From Betaproteobacteria bacterium (GTDB lineage: Bacteria; Pseudomonadota; Gammaproteobacteria; Burkholderiales; Casimicrobiaceae), in the NCBI GenBank assembly GCA_005888865.1, contig VBCL01000103.1:1-11358 (forward strand): a stretch of DNA of 11,358 bases, given 5' to 3'. Below are positions 1-7,564 of this stretch, piece by piece. Both the position numbers and the translations under genes were made by a program. Below the pieces are notes generated by a model. The model was not told the DNA's origin. It ran no database searches and saw only the letters and a list, made by a program, of their open reading frames with translations. Each line of letters begins with the position of its first letter. Position 1 is the first letter of the stretch.

Positions 1-917
1 TTGCCCAGGAAGGCGATGGACTTCTCGACGCCTTCGAGCGCCGGCAGCATCGGGTCCTCGTGCTCGATGGAAAACACGTCGTCGTAACCGACGGCCGCCA
101 GCACGGCGACAAGCTCGCGCCACCAGTGCTCGCCGTGGCCGTAGCCGAGGGTGATGTAGTTCCAGGCCCTGCCCCGGAACTGGTCACTGGGCGTCGTCTC
201 GATGACGCCGTTCACGCCGGCGATTACGGGATCGACGCGCGTATCCTTGGCATGCACGTGATAGACAGCCTCGCCCAGCGCGCGCACGGCGGCGAGCGGG
301 TCCGCACCCATCCACATCAGGTGACTGGGGTCGAAGTTGGCGCCGACCGTTTCGCCAACCGCATCGCGCAACCGCAGCAACGTGCGCACGTTATAGACGT
401 TCTGGTGGCCGTGCAGCTCGAGGCACAACTTGCGGATCCCGAGTCCGTTTGCGTAGGCGACCAGATCGCGCCAGTACGGAATCAGCACTTCCTCCCACTG
501 CCAGCGCAGGATTTCGCGCACCTCGGGCGGCCACTCCACCGTGATCCAGTTGGCGCTGCTGTCGCCCTTCGCTCCTGGGCATCCCGACATCATCACCACG
601 CGATCGACGCCCATCAGGCTCGCAAGCTTGATCGTCTTGCGGGTCACCGCATCGTGGCGGCGTCCGTGCTCCCCTGGATGCAACGGGTTGCCCGAGCAGT
701 TGAGGGCGCTGATGGCGATGCCGTGGGCGGCGAGCCGTGCCTTGAAATTCCGCCGCTCGCTCTCGCTGTCCAGCATGCGGTCGAGATCGAGGTGTGGCGC
801 GGAGGACCAGTTGCCGCAGCCGAACTCCAGCATGTCGAGCTCGAGGCGCGCCGCAATAGCGAGCAGAGTGTCGAAATCCGTGCCCGGCAGGCTGTCGGTG
901 ATCATGCCGATTTTCAT
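1..917 (-). CDS. Sugar phosphate isomerase/epimerase family protein (xylose-isomerase-like TIM barrel), 3' end cut by window edge
   Basis: The minus strand is open from the ATG at 917 to the window edge, giving 305 codons with no stop. The N-terminus MKIGMITDSLPG and the TIM-barrel pattern are typical of the AP-endonuclease-2/xylose-isomerase-like superfamily. Candidate metal ligands stand in the usual places: E167 in CLELHGHQN, D196 in ANFDPSHL, H222 in VYHVHAKDT and E285 in VFSIEHEDP. Family members isomerise or epimerise keto-sugars, inositols or similar polyols in the cytoplasm; nothing here fixes the substrate. About 15-30 C-terminal residues are probably missing. The start is the first ATG; its Shine-Dalgarno sequence is weak. 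It lies 49 bases after the stop of the RND pump gene on the same strand, so read-through transcription is possible, but a functional link to efflux is not evident. Confidence 0.88.
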   Translation of the reverse strand, partial: MKIGMITDSLPGTDFDTLLAIAARLELDMLEFGCGNWSSAPHLDLDRMLDSESERRNFKARLAAHGIAISALNCSGNPLHPGEHGRRHDAVTRKTIKLASLMGVDRVVMMSGCPGAKGDSSANWITVEWPPEVREILRWQWEEVLIPYWRDLVAYANGLGIRKLCLELHGHQNVYNVRTLLRLRDAVGETVGANFDPSHLMWMGADPLAAVRALGEAVYHVHAKDTRVDPVIAGVNGVIETTPSDQFRGRAWNYITLGYGHGEHWWRELVAVLAAVGYDDVFSIEHEDPMLPALEGVEKSIAFLG

Positions 918-966
918 CGCAATGTCGATCCGAATTCGTCGTCGAAACCGCGACGCCGCACGCCGG

Positions 967-3900
967 TCAGTCCCCTGCAGCCGCTGCCGGCACCGGAGCG
1001 GCCTGGCGCCGAGCCGCGAGCCGCTGCTGCAGCCTTTCGAAGTACAGATAGATCACCGGAGTGATGTAGAGCGTCAGCACCTGCGAGACGACCAGGCCGC
1101 CGACGACGGCAAGCCCCAGCGGCCGCCGCGTCTCGCCACCGGCGCCCAAGCCAAGCGCGATCGGGAGGCTCCCCATCAGCGCCGCCATCGTGGTCATCAT
1201 GATCGGGCGGAAGCGCGTCAGGCACGCCTGGAATATGGCGTCATCGGGCGCCTTGTTCTCCTTGCGCTGCGCCTCGATCGCGAAATCGATCATCATGATC
1301 GCGTTCTTCTTGACGATGCCGACCAGCATGATGATGCCGACGAAGGCGTACATGTTGAGCTCGATGCCGAACAGCATCAGCGTAACCAGCGCGCCGAACC
1401 CCGCGGTGGGCAGGCCGGAAAGGATCGTGAGCGGATGGATGAAGCTCTCGTAGAGGATGCCGAGCACCAAATAGATCACGAATATCGCCAGGACGAGCAG
1501 GATGCCCATCCCGCGCAGCGATGACTGGAACGCCTGGGCGGTGCCCTGGTAGATGCCGTTGATCGTCGCCGGCAGACGCATCTCGGCGGTCGCGCGATTG
1601 ATCTCGCCGATCGCGTCGCCGATCGCGACGCCGGGTTTGAGGTCGAACGATATCGTCACCGCAGCGAGCTGGCCGAGATGGTTGATCGCCAGCGGGCCGA
1701 CCGTGGGTTTCAGCGTCGCGACGCTGTTCAGGGGCACCAGCGCGCCGCTCGCCGAGCGCACGTAGAGCAGCGACAACACCGATGGATCGGTCTGGTAGCG
1801 CTGCTGCAACTCCATCACGACCCAGTACTGGTTGGTCGGCGCGTAGATCGTCGAGACCTGGCGCTGACCGTAGGCGTCGTAGAGCGTCGCCTCGATCGAT
1901 TGCGCCGAAACGCCGAGCGCGGACGCCTTGTTGCGGTCGATCTCGACGGTCACTTGCGGCTTCGAGATCTGCAGATCGCTGGTCACGTCGACCAGTCCCG
2001 GCAGCGACTTGAGCTTCTGCTCGACCTTCGGCGCCCACTCGTAGAGCTCGTTGGTGTCGGTGCCCTGCAGGGTGTACTGATAGGAGCTCTTGGTGACTTG
2101 GCCGCCGATGCGGATCGCCGGGATATTCTGCACGTAGGCCTTGATGCCCGTGACGCGCGAAAGCGGTCCGCGCAACTGCTGGATCACCTGGTCCGCGCTC
2201 GGGCGCTGGTCGCGGGCTTTAAGCGCGACGAAGATCCGGCCCACGTTGAGCGATGAGCTCGGTCCGCCCGCGCCGACCGAGGACATGGCGCCCTCGACGT
2301 ACGGATTCTCCTTCACGATTTCGGCGACCTGCCGCTGCATGTTCGCCATCGCTGTGAAGGACACGTCCTGCGCCGCTTCGGTGAACACCAGGATCAGTCC
2401 CTGATCGTCCGCCGGCAGGAAGCCCTTCGACATCGTGCTGAACAGAAACCCGGTGGCCACCGTGATCGCGAAAAACGCCCCAAGCGTGAGGGGCTGATGA
2501 CGCAGGACCCACGCAAGGGTGCCGCGGTATCCGCTCAGCCACGCGTCGAACGCGCGCTCGCTCAACGCATAGAAACGGCCGTGCTTCCTCGCGTGCTCGT
2601 CGACCAGCATCCGGCTGCAGAGCATCGGCGTCAGCGTGAGCGACACGAAGCCCGAGATGAGCACCGCGACGATGATCACCACGCCGAACTCGCGCAACAG
2701 CCGGCCGAGAATGCCGCCCATGAACAGCACCGGGATGAACACGGCGACGAGCGACACCGTCATCGACACAATAGTGAAACCGATTTCCTTCGACCCGTCG
2801 AGCGTCGCGCGCATTCGCGATTTGCCCATCTCGATGTGGCGGGTGATATTCTCGAGCATCACGATGGCATCGTCGACGACGAACCCCACGCACAGCGTCA
2901 GCGCCATCAGCGACAGGTTGTCCAGGCTGTAGCTGAAGGCGTACATCACCGCGAACGTGCCGACGATCGACAGCGGCAAGGCGAGGCTCGGGATGATCGT
3001 GGCCGACGCGCTGCGCAGGAAGACGAAGATCACCGCGACGACGAGCCCCAGCGCGAGCAGCAGCGACTGCTGTACGTCATGGACGCCGTTGCGGATGGGC
3101 ACCGAACGGTCGTAGAACATCGTGAGCTGGATCGCCGGCGGCAATTGCGACTCGAAGGTCGGCAGGATCTTCTTGATCGCGTCTGCGATCTCGATCGTGT
3201 TGGTTCCCGGCTGGCGCTGCACGCCGAGCATGATGCCGCGCGTGCCGTTGTGCCAGGCCGCGATCTTGTCGTTCTGGACGCTGTCGAAGACACGTCCGAT
3301 CTCGTTGAGCCGCACCGGCGCGCCGTTTCGGTAGGCGACGATCATCGGCGCGTACGCCTTCGCGGTCATGAGCTGGCCGGTCGCCTGGATCGAGGTTGCC
3401 TTGTCGCGTCCGTAGAGCGTCCCTGTCGGGAGGTTCACATTGCTGTTGCCCACCGCCTGCTCGACATCGGTGAGCGCGATGCCGCGGGTGGCGAGTGCGT
3501 TGGGGTCGAGCTGGATGCGCACTGCGTACTGTTGCGAGCCGTAGACCTGCACCTGGGCGACGCCGCTGATGGTCGAGATCTGCTGCGCGAGGAGATTCTC
3601 GGCGTACTCGGCGACGGTCGACAACGGCAGCGTCGACGACGAGAGCACGATGTTCATGATCGGCGCGTCGGCCGGATTCACCTTGCGCTGGGTCGGCGGA
3701 TTGGGCATCGACGACGGCAGCGAGCGTGCCGCCGCGGCGATCGCCGACTGCACGTCCTGCGCCGCGGCGTCGATGCTGCGGTCGAGCGAGAACTGCAGCG
3801 TGATCGTCGCCAGCCCGTCGGTGGACACCGAGGTCATGGTGTCGATGCCGGCGATTGTCGAGAACTGCTTCTCCAGCGGCGTGGCGACCGCGGAGGCCAT

Positions 3901-4074
3901 CGTGTCGGGATTCGCGCCCGGAAGTTGGGCCTGGACCTGGATCGTCGGGAAATCGACGTTGGGTAGCGCGTTGATCGGCAGCAGCCGGTAGCCGATGATG
4001 CCGAAGATGAGGATGCCGATCATGACCAGCACGGTCATCACCGGACGGCGCACGAAGAGCGCGGCGATGTTCAT
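967..4074 (-). CDS. mdtB: RND-family multidrug efflux pump, inner-membrane subunit (MdtB/MdtC-like)
   Basis: This 1035-residue protein is the proton-driven pump of a tripartite exporter: it takes substrates from the periplasm or inner membrane and passes them to an outer-membrane channel. Length and layout are those of a full hydrophobe/amphiphile-efflux RND protein. TM1 lies at about 9-30, a first periplasmic loop at about 31-335, TM2-TM6 at about 336-485, TM7 at about 528-548, a second loop at about 550-855, and TM8-TM12 at about 856-1012. The proton-relay residues are present: D401-D402 in FVVDDAIVMLENI, and K923 in GIVKKNAIMMIDFA, equivalent to AcrB D407/D408 and K940. GETRRPLGLAVVGG near the C-terminus is also a family signature. 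The GIVKKN and ETRRPLG wording is closer to MdtB/MdtC/MuxB than to AcrB. The ATG overlaps the adaptor stop (TGATG), implying translational coupling. MdtB and MdtC normally work as a pair, but only one pump gene is visible here, so the symbol denotes resemblance. Confidence 0.95.
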   Translation of the reverse strand: MNIAALFVRRPVMTVLVMIGILIFGIIGYRLLPINALPNVDFPTIQVQAQLPGANPDTMASAVATPLEKQFSTIAGIDTMTSVSTDGLATITLQFSLDRSIDAAAQDVQSAIAAAARSLPSSMPNPPTQRKVNPADAPIMNIVLSSSTLPLSTVAEYAENLLAQQISTISGVAQVQVYGSQQYAVRIQLDPNALATRGIALTDVEQAVGNSNVNLPTGTLYGRDKATSIQATGQLMTAKAYAPMIVAYRNGAPVRLNEIGRVFDSVQNDKIAAWHNGTRGIMLGVQRQPGTNTIEIADAIKKILPTFESQLPPAIQLTMFYDRSVPIRNGVHDVQQSLLLALGLVVAVIFVFLRSASATIIPSLALPLSIVGTFAVMYAFSYSLDNLSLMALTLCVGFVVDDAIVMLENITRHIEMGKSRMRATLDGSKEIGFTIVSMTVSLVAVFIPVLFMGGILGRLLREFGVVIIVAVLISGFVSLTLTPMLCSRMLVDEHARKHGRFYALSERAFDAWLSGYRGTLAWVLRHQPLTLGAFFAITVATGFLFSTMSKGFLPADDQGLILVFTEAAQDVSFTAMANMQRQVAEIVKENPYVEGAMSSVGAGGPSSSLNVGRIFVALKARDQRPSADQVIQQLRGPLSRVTGIKAYVQNIPAIRIGGQVTKSSYQYTLQGTDTNELYEWAPKVEQKLKSLPGLVDVTSDLQISKPQVTVEIDRNKASALGVSAQSIEATLYDAYGQRQVSTIYAPTNQYWVVMELQQRYQTDPSVLSLLYVRSASGALVPLNSVATLKPTVGPLAINHLGQLAAVTISFDLKPGVAIGDAIGEINRATAEMRLPATINGIYQGTAQAFQSSLRGMGILLVLAIFVIYLVLGILYESFIHPLTILSGLPTAGFGALVTLMLFGIELNMYAFVGIIMLVGIVKKNAIMMIDFAIEAQRKENKAPDDAIFQACLTRFRPIMMTTMAALMGSLPIALGLGAGGETRRPLGLAVVGGLVVSQVLTLYITPVIYLYFERLQQRLAARRQAAPVPAAAAGD

Positions 4075-5219
4075 CAGGACTGCGCAGGTGATTCGACGGG
4101 TTTGCCGACGTTCACCTTCGTGCCCGGCGCGAGCCGCAGCTGACCGACGGTGACGACGATATCGCCCGCCTTCAGGCCGCTCGCAACCACGGTATCGTCA
4201 CCTTCGGCCCGGGTGATCGTGATGTTGCGGAGCTCGACCGTGGAATCCGCCTTCACGACGAAGACGTACTGTCCGGTCGGACCGCTTTGCACCGAGGACG
4301 AGGGCGTCACGATCGCGTCCTTCTGCTCGCGCAAGGTCAGCACGACGTTGACGAACTGGCCAGGCCAGAGCGCTTTGTCGCTGTTCGGAAACTCCGCCTT
4401 GAGCTTGATCGTGCCGGTGGTCGCGTCGGCCGAGTTGTCGACGAACGAGAGCCGTCCGGCCATGGGCGGGTGCGTAGCGTTGGCGAAGCTCGCCGCGACC
4501 TTGAGCTCGCCATCGGCCTGATACCTGCGGACGTCGGCGACGTTCTGCTCGGGAACCGAAAACGACGTATAGATCGGCACGACCTGGTTGAGCGTTACCA
4601 TCGCATTGGTGTCGTTCGCCTTGACCAGATTGCCCTGCTGGATCTGGATGCGGCCGGCATAGCCGGTCACGGGCGAGCGGATCGTGCAGTATTCGAGCGA
4701 CAGTTTCGCATTGTCGATCGCGGCTTCGTCCGCGGCGACGGTCGCCGCAGCGGTTTCGGCGTTGGTCCGGACCTGCTCGTAGGCGTCCGTCGAGATGAAG
4801 TTCTTGGCGAGGAGATCCTTGTAGCGCTTGTCCTGCTCCTTGGCACGGTCGTACAACGCCCGGTCCTTGAGCAGGTTCGCCTGCGCCTGCTTGAGGCTCG
4901 CTGCGAACGGACGGGCATCGATCTCGAACAGGACCGCGCCCTGGCGCACTTCGTCGCCCTCCTTGAAGCGTACCGAGACGAGCTGGCCGTCGACGCGGGC
5001 CTTGACCGCGACGGTCGTGTAGGGCTCGACGTTGCCGATGGCATAGAGGCGTACGGGCACCGTCTTGAGAATGACCGGCGCCGTGGTCACGGGCACTGCG
5101 GCGATACTCTTCGGAGGGTCGGCGCGCGAGCCGCGGTTGGCCTGAAAGACCACGAACAACAGCGCAGCGACCACCGCCAGGACGAAAATGCCCGAGAACA
5201 GCTTCCTTTGTGTCGACAT
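4074..5219 (-). CDS. mdtA: Efflux RND transporter periplasmic adaptor subunit (MdtA-like membrane fusion protein)
   Basis: This 381-residue HlyD/AcrA-type adaptor bridges the RND pump and an outer-membrane channel. From the chosen ATG there is an N-terminal membrane anchor (about 7-25, no lipobox Cys). A lipoyl half follows (about 71-102, with VKARVDGQLVSVRFKEGDEV), then an alpha-hairpin coiled coil (about 104-174) and a second lipoyl half (about 177-204, SPVTGYAGRIQIQQGNLV). The beta-barrel is at about 212-299, including the family signature DATTGTIKLKAEFPN, and a membrane-proximal domain reaches the C-terminus. The order and wording match MdtA of the MdtABC system. The frame is open upstream to a GTG at 5297 and an ATG at 5243. 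The ATG at 5219 was preferred because it puts MSTQRKLF directly before the anchor; 5243 would add eight residues and remains possible. The stop shares one base with the pump start (TGATG). Confidence 0.93.
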   Translation of the reverse strand: MSTQRKLFSGIFVLAVVAALLFVVFQANRGSRADPPKSIAAVPVTTAPVILKTVPVRLYAIGNVEPYTTVAVKARVDGQLVSVRFKEGDEVRQGAVLFEIDARPFAASLKQAQANLLKDRALYDRAKEQDKRYKDLLAKNFISTDAYEQVRTNAETAAATVAADEAAIDNAKLSLEYCTIRSPVTGYAGRIQIQQGNLVKANDTNAMVTLNQVVPIYTSFSVPEQNVADVRRYQADGELKVAASFANATHPPMAGRLSFVDNSADATTGTIKLKAEFPNSDKALWPGQFVNVVLTLREQKDAIVTPSSSVQSGPTGQYVFVVKADSTVELRNITITRAEGDDTVVASGLKAGDIVVTVGQLRLAPGTKVNVGKPVESPAQS

Positions 5220-5380
5220 CGCTCCGACCGCTCGACAGGGCATTGTTCTCAAGCCCTTCGTCGGCGCCTTCCTCCGATGCGGGCAATCACCGCGCACCCC
5301 GGTACCGCCTGCCAGGCATACCCCCAGTGGGCGAGGAACCCGCCGACCGGGCCCGCAGCCGCGGCTGCAGACAGCCGGAA

Positions 5381-5386
5381 ATTATC
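5381..5386 (-). promoter_or_regulatory. Candidate -10 box for the mdtA-mdtB operon
   Basis: GATAAT on the minus strand matches the sigma-70 -10 consensus at five of six bases. It lies about 160 bases upstream of the preferred adaptor start. No good -35 hexamer sits 16-18 bases further upstream; the stretch there is C-rich. Activator dependence or a false positive are both possible. Confidence 0.3.
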
Positions 5387-5412
5387 GCCCAATCAGGGGC
5401 GTCGTGGGGGAA

Positions 5413-5427
5413 GTTACAAGCTGTAAC
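5413..5427. promoter_or_regulatory. Inverted repeat GTTACA-AGC-TGTAAC, candidate operator upstream of the efflux operon
   Basis: Two perfect 6-base arms flank a 3-base centre. The site lies upstream of the -10-like GATAAT at 5386-5381, in the spacer between the efflux operon and the tRNA gene. Short AT-containing palindromes of this kind often bind TetR- or MarR-type dimers that control RND pumps. That role is inferred: no regulator gene is adjacent in the window. Confidence 0.35.
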
Positions 5428-5442
5428 AGGGTGTAGTCATCA

Positions 5443-5460
5443 GTCGCGCGGGCGCGCGAC
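5443..5460 (-). terminator. GC-rich hairpin just downstream of tRNA-Gly
   Basis: GTCGCGC and GCGCGAC form a 7-bp perfect stem around a GGGC loop, starting 9 bases after the 3' end of the tRNA on the minus strand. There is no T-run after it, so it is not a classical intrinsic terminator. It could halt RNA polymerase weakly or mark the 3' trailer for processing. Confidence 0.35.
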
Positions 5461-5468
5461 GACCGGGG

Positions 5469-5542
5469 TGGAGCGGGTGAAGGGAATCGAACCCTCGTAT
5501 GCAGCTTGGGAAGCTGCCGTTCTGCCATTGAACTACACCCGC
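5469..5542 (-). tRNA. tRNA-Gly (anticodon CCC), CCA encoded
   Basis: The 74-base minus-strand sequence folds into a standard cloverleaf. The 7-bp acceptor stem is GCGGGTG/CACCCGC. The D-arm is GTTC/GAAC, the anticodon arm GCAGC-TTCCCAA-GCTGC, and the T-arm GAGGG-TTCGATT-CCCTT (one G-T pair at its base). The discriminator is T and the CCA tail is encoded at 5471-5469. Counting the 7-base anticodon loop puts CCC at positions 34-36 (5510-5508), preceded by T33. It therefore reads GGG glycine codons, which are useful in a GC-rich genome. It lies downstream of the glutaminase gene on the same strand and has its own promoter at 5554-5582. Confidence 0.95.
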
Positions 5543-5553
5543 ACGGGCGACGA

Positions 5554-5582
5554 ATTGTCCACCAGCGACGAGGGGTTGCCAA
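5554..5582 (-). promoter_or_regulatory. Sigma-70-type promoter of tRNA-Gly
   Basis: On the minus strand, TTGGCA (5582-5577) and GACAAT (5559-5554) are separated by exactly 17 bases. Each hexamer differs from the consensus by little: TTGGCA against TTGACA, GACAAT against TATAAT. Transcription would start near 5547, about five bases before the mature tRNA. This is the best -35/-10 pair in the window. Confidence 0.7.
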
Positions 5583-5618
5583 CGGTCGAAGGACGCCGAA
5601 CGGCCCAATTCGAGGTCC

Positions 5619-7454
5619 CTACGCTGCCAGGACCCCGATCAGCTGATTGGCCTGCCGGAGCTTGTGCGCCAAGTCGAGCGACAGGTTCTTGAGGATCGCG
5701 ATCTTGATCTCCGGGTGGTCCACGGCAAGCTCGTCCAGCGCCCGAGCGCTGAGCGTCCAGCTGCGCACGGGCGTGTCGGCGTGGACGCTGGCGCTGCGCG
5801 CCCGACTGCCGAGCATTACCATTTCGCCGAAGCTCATGCCCGCGGATAACGTGGCCAGGCGCTGGTGCGAGCCGTCCGCCAGGGACAGGACTACGCTGAC
5901 CTCGCCTTCGCGGAGGAAGAACACGCGATCGTCCTCCTCCTCGCCGCTGGAAATGATGATCGCGCCGGCGGGATAGTCCATCGATCGCAGGCGCTCCCGG
6001 AGCAGGGTGAGAGCACGTTCGCTCATGCCGGAAAAAAGCGGGAAGCCGGCAACCGTCCCCTCGGGCGGCGATGTTTCCGCTTCGGCGCTGAGGAGGCGCT
6101 CTTCGCACCACTCGAGCGCGAGGTCGTTGTCCTCGAAGCTCAAATAGCCGTTGTCGCCCTCGGGCAAAGTGCGGCGAAGCGCGGCTTCGACGACCGCGCG
6201 TCCGCGAATGCGCGAGAACACCACCGCTTTCCCTTGCGCGACGAGCAGTTGTCGAACGTCGTGCAGAAGCCATGCAGCGCTGTCGGCCAGATAGCTCACG
6301 CGGTGCATGTCCAGAATGAAGCTGTCGGACTCCGGCGTCGCCTGCATCAAGCTGCGCACGACGAACTCGGCGCCGTCGAACGCAACTTCCCCCTGCAGGC
6401 AATAGCACTTGATCCGCGAGGCGACCTGTCGCAGCCGGGCCGCGACCGGCGGCGGCCGCAGCCGACGGGATGGGACCTCGAGCGCGGTGAATACGCGGCT
6501 TAAGACCAGCGAAGGAGAGACCGATACGCCGAAGACGTGCAAGCCGAATTCACGCGACATCTGTTGGCAAACGGCGATGCCGCGGACGCTGTTGCCGTTC
6601 TCGTCGAGCCGCGGTGAGAAGATCGCGAGGCCGAAACGGCCGGGCATGACGGCGATCACGCCTCCGCTCACCCCGCTCTTGGCGGGCAGCCCGACTTCGT
6701 ACAGCCAGCTCCCCGCATAGTCGTACATGCCGCACGTCGCCATGATGCTGAGCACGGACTGGACTTCGTCCGCGGGCACCGTGCGCTTCCCCGTGCGCGG
6801 ATGCACGCCGCCGTTGGCAAGCGTGGCCGCCATGAAGGCGAGGTCGAGACAGGTGACCTGGATCGAGCACTGCCTGAAGTAGTTCTCGAGCACCGGCATC
6901 GGATCGCCATCGATGACGTCGAAGTTCTTGAGCATCCAGGCGATGGCGCGGTTGCGAAAACCGGTCTCGCTCTCGGATCGGTAGACGTCTTCGTCGACGG
7001 TGACGGGGCGGCCGCAGAAGTTGGACATGACTTCGACGATGCGCTCCCACTGCTGCGCCGCAGTTGCGCCGGCGACCAGCCCGGTGGTCGCAATCGCACC
7101 AGCGTTGATCATCGGATTGAGGGGCGCACCGGTTTGGGGATCGAGGCTGATCGAGTTGAACGCTTCTCCGCTGGGTTCGACACCGACCTTGCGCAGGACG
7201 GGGCCGCGTCCTCTGTCGGCCAGCGCGGCGGCGTAGATCGCGGGCTTGGAGACCGACTGGATGGTGAATGGCACCTCGCTATCGCCCACCGCATAGGCAT
7301 AGCCGTCCGTGGTGACGACGCAAATGCCGAACCAGTTGGGATCGGCCTTGGCGAGCTCCGGGATATAGGTGGTGACAGCGCCGGCGTCCATCGTCCGGTA
7401 TTTTTCATGGAGCGCGGCGAGGTAGCGCTGCAGCGGCAGAGTCGTCGGGCTCAT
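5619..7454 (-). CDS. glsA: Glutaminase A fused to STAS and cyclic-nucleotide-binding domains
   Basis: This 611-residue cytoplasmic protein begins with a serine-dependent glutaminase (glutamine to glutamate plus ammonia), about residues 5-308. Family motifs, numbered from the ATG at 7454, are S67-V-S-K70 (the SxxK catalytic pair), MINAGAIATT (N117), NRAIAW, YFRQCS (Y192), and CGMYDYAGSW (Y244) with GLPAKSGVSGG. Ordinary glutaminases end near residue 310. Here a STAS-like domain follows (about 340-435, LDMHRVSYLADSAAWLL). A cyclic-nucleotide-binding domain comes last (about 470-595), whose phosphate cassette FGEMVMLGSRARSASV keeps the Glu (E544) and Arg (R553) that hold the cyclic phosphate. 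The frame also allows a TTG start at 7472 (six more residues); neither start has a clear Shine-Dalgarno. The added domains suggest glutaminase activity gated by a small-molecule signal, which is an inference. It is divergent from a GAF-domain gene. Confidence 0.93.
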   Translation of the reverse strand: MSPTTLPLQRYLAALHEKYRTMDAGAVTTYIPELAKADPNWFGICVVTTDGYAYAVGDSEVPFTIQSVSKPAIYAAALADRGRGPVLRKVGVEPSGEAFNSISLDPQTGAPLNPMINAGAIATTGLVAGATAAQQWERIVEVMSNFCGRPVTVDEDVYRSESETGFRNRAIAWMLKNFDVIDGDPMPVLENYFRQCSIQVTCLDLAFMAATLANGGVHPRTGKRTVPADEVQSVLSIMATCGMYDYAGSWLYEVGLPAKSGVSGGVIAVMPGRFGLAIFSPRLDENGNSVRGIAVCQQMSREFGLHVFGVSVSPSLVLSRVFTALEVPSRRLRPPPVAARLRQVASRIKCYCLQGEVAFDGAEFVVRSLMQATPESDSFILDMHRVSYLADSAAWLLHDVRQLLVAQGKAVVFSRIRGRAVVEAALRRTLPEGDNGYLSFEDNDLALEWCEERLLSAEAETSPPEGTVAGFPLFSGMSERALTLLRERLRSMDYPAGAIIISSGEEEDDRVFFLREGEVSVVLSLADGSHQRLATLSAGMSFGEMVMLGSRARSASVHADTPVRSWTLSARALDELAVDHPEIKIAILKNLSLDLAHKLRQANQLIGVLAA

Positions 7455-7532
7455 GTGCGGTTGTACGAGCAAGGATGCAAAGCAGACGGAACTGCAAGAA
7501 TGATGCCCGGGCTGCTCCCGCGTGACCGCTGG

Positions 7533-7547
7533 CGCACCCTCGGTGCG
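7533..7547. promoter_or_regulatory. Inverted repeat CGCACC-CTC-GGTGCG between divergent genes
   Basis: Two perfect 6-base arms flank a 3-base centre within the 110-base spacer between the glutaminase start (7454) and the GAF-protein start (7565). The position suits a shared operator. No sigma-70 hexamer pair was convincing in this spacer; TATGCT at 7553-7558 is the only -10-like word and would leave almost no leader for the GAF gene. Confidence 0.25.
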
Positions 7548-7564
7548 TGCCTTATGCTTCCATC

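Noticed and set aside
60..1064. Plus-strand open frame of 334 codons
   Set aside because: It lies opposite the isomerase gene and the pump's C-terminus; the composition is shadow-like and no family motif is visible.
2497..3966. Plus-strand open frame of 489 codons opposite the RND pump gene
   Set aside because: It is an antisense shadow of high-GC coding sequence: Arg/His/Asp-rich, low-complexity, no recognisable domain, while the minus strand encodes a textbook RND protein.
4287..5426. Plus-strand open frame of 379 codons opposite the adaptor gene
   Set aside because: Arg/Asp/Gly-rich antisense shadow; the adaptor on the minus strand accounts for the region.
5469..5542. tRNA-Gly as an integration site for a mobile element
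   Set aside because: No integrase, no duplicated tRNA 3' end and no compositional change were seen on either side.
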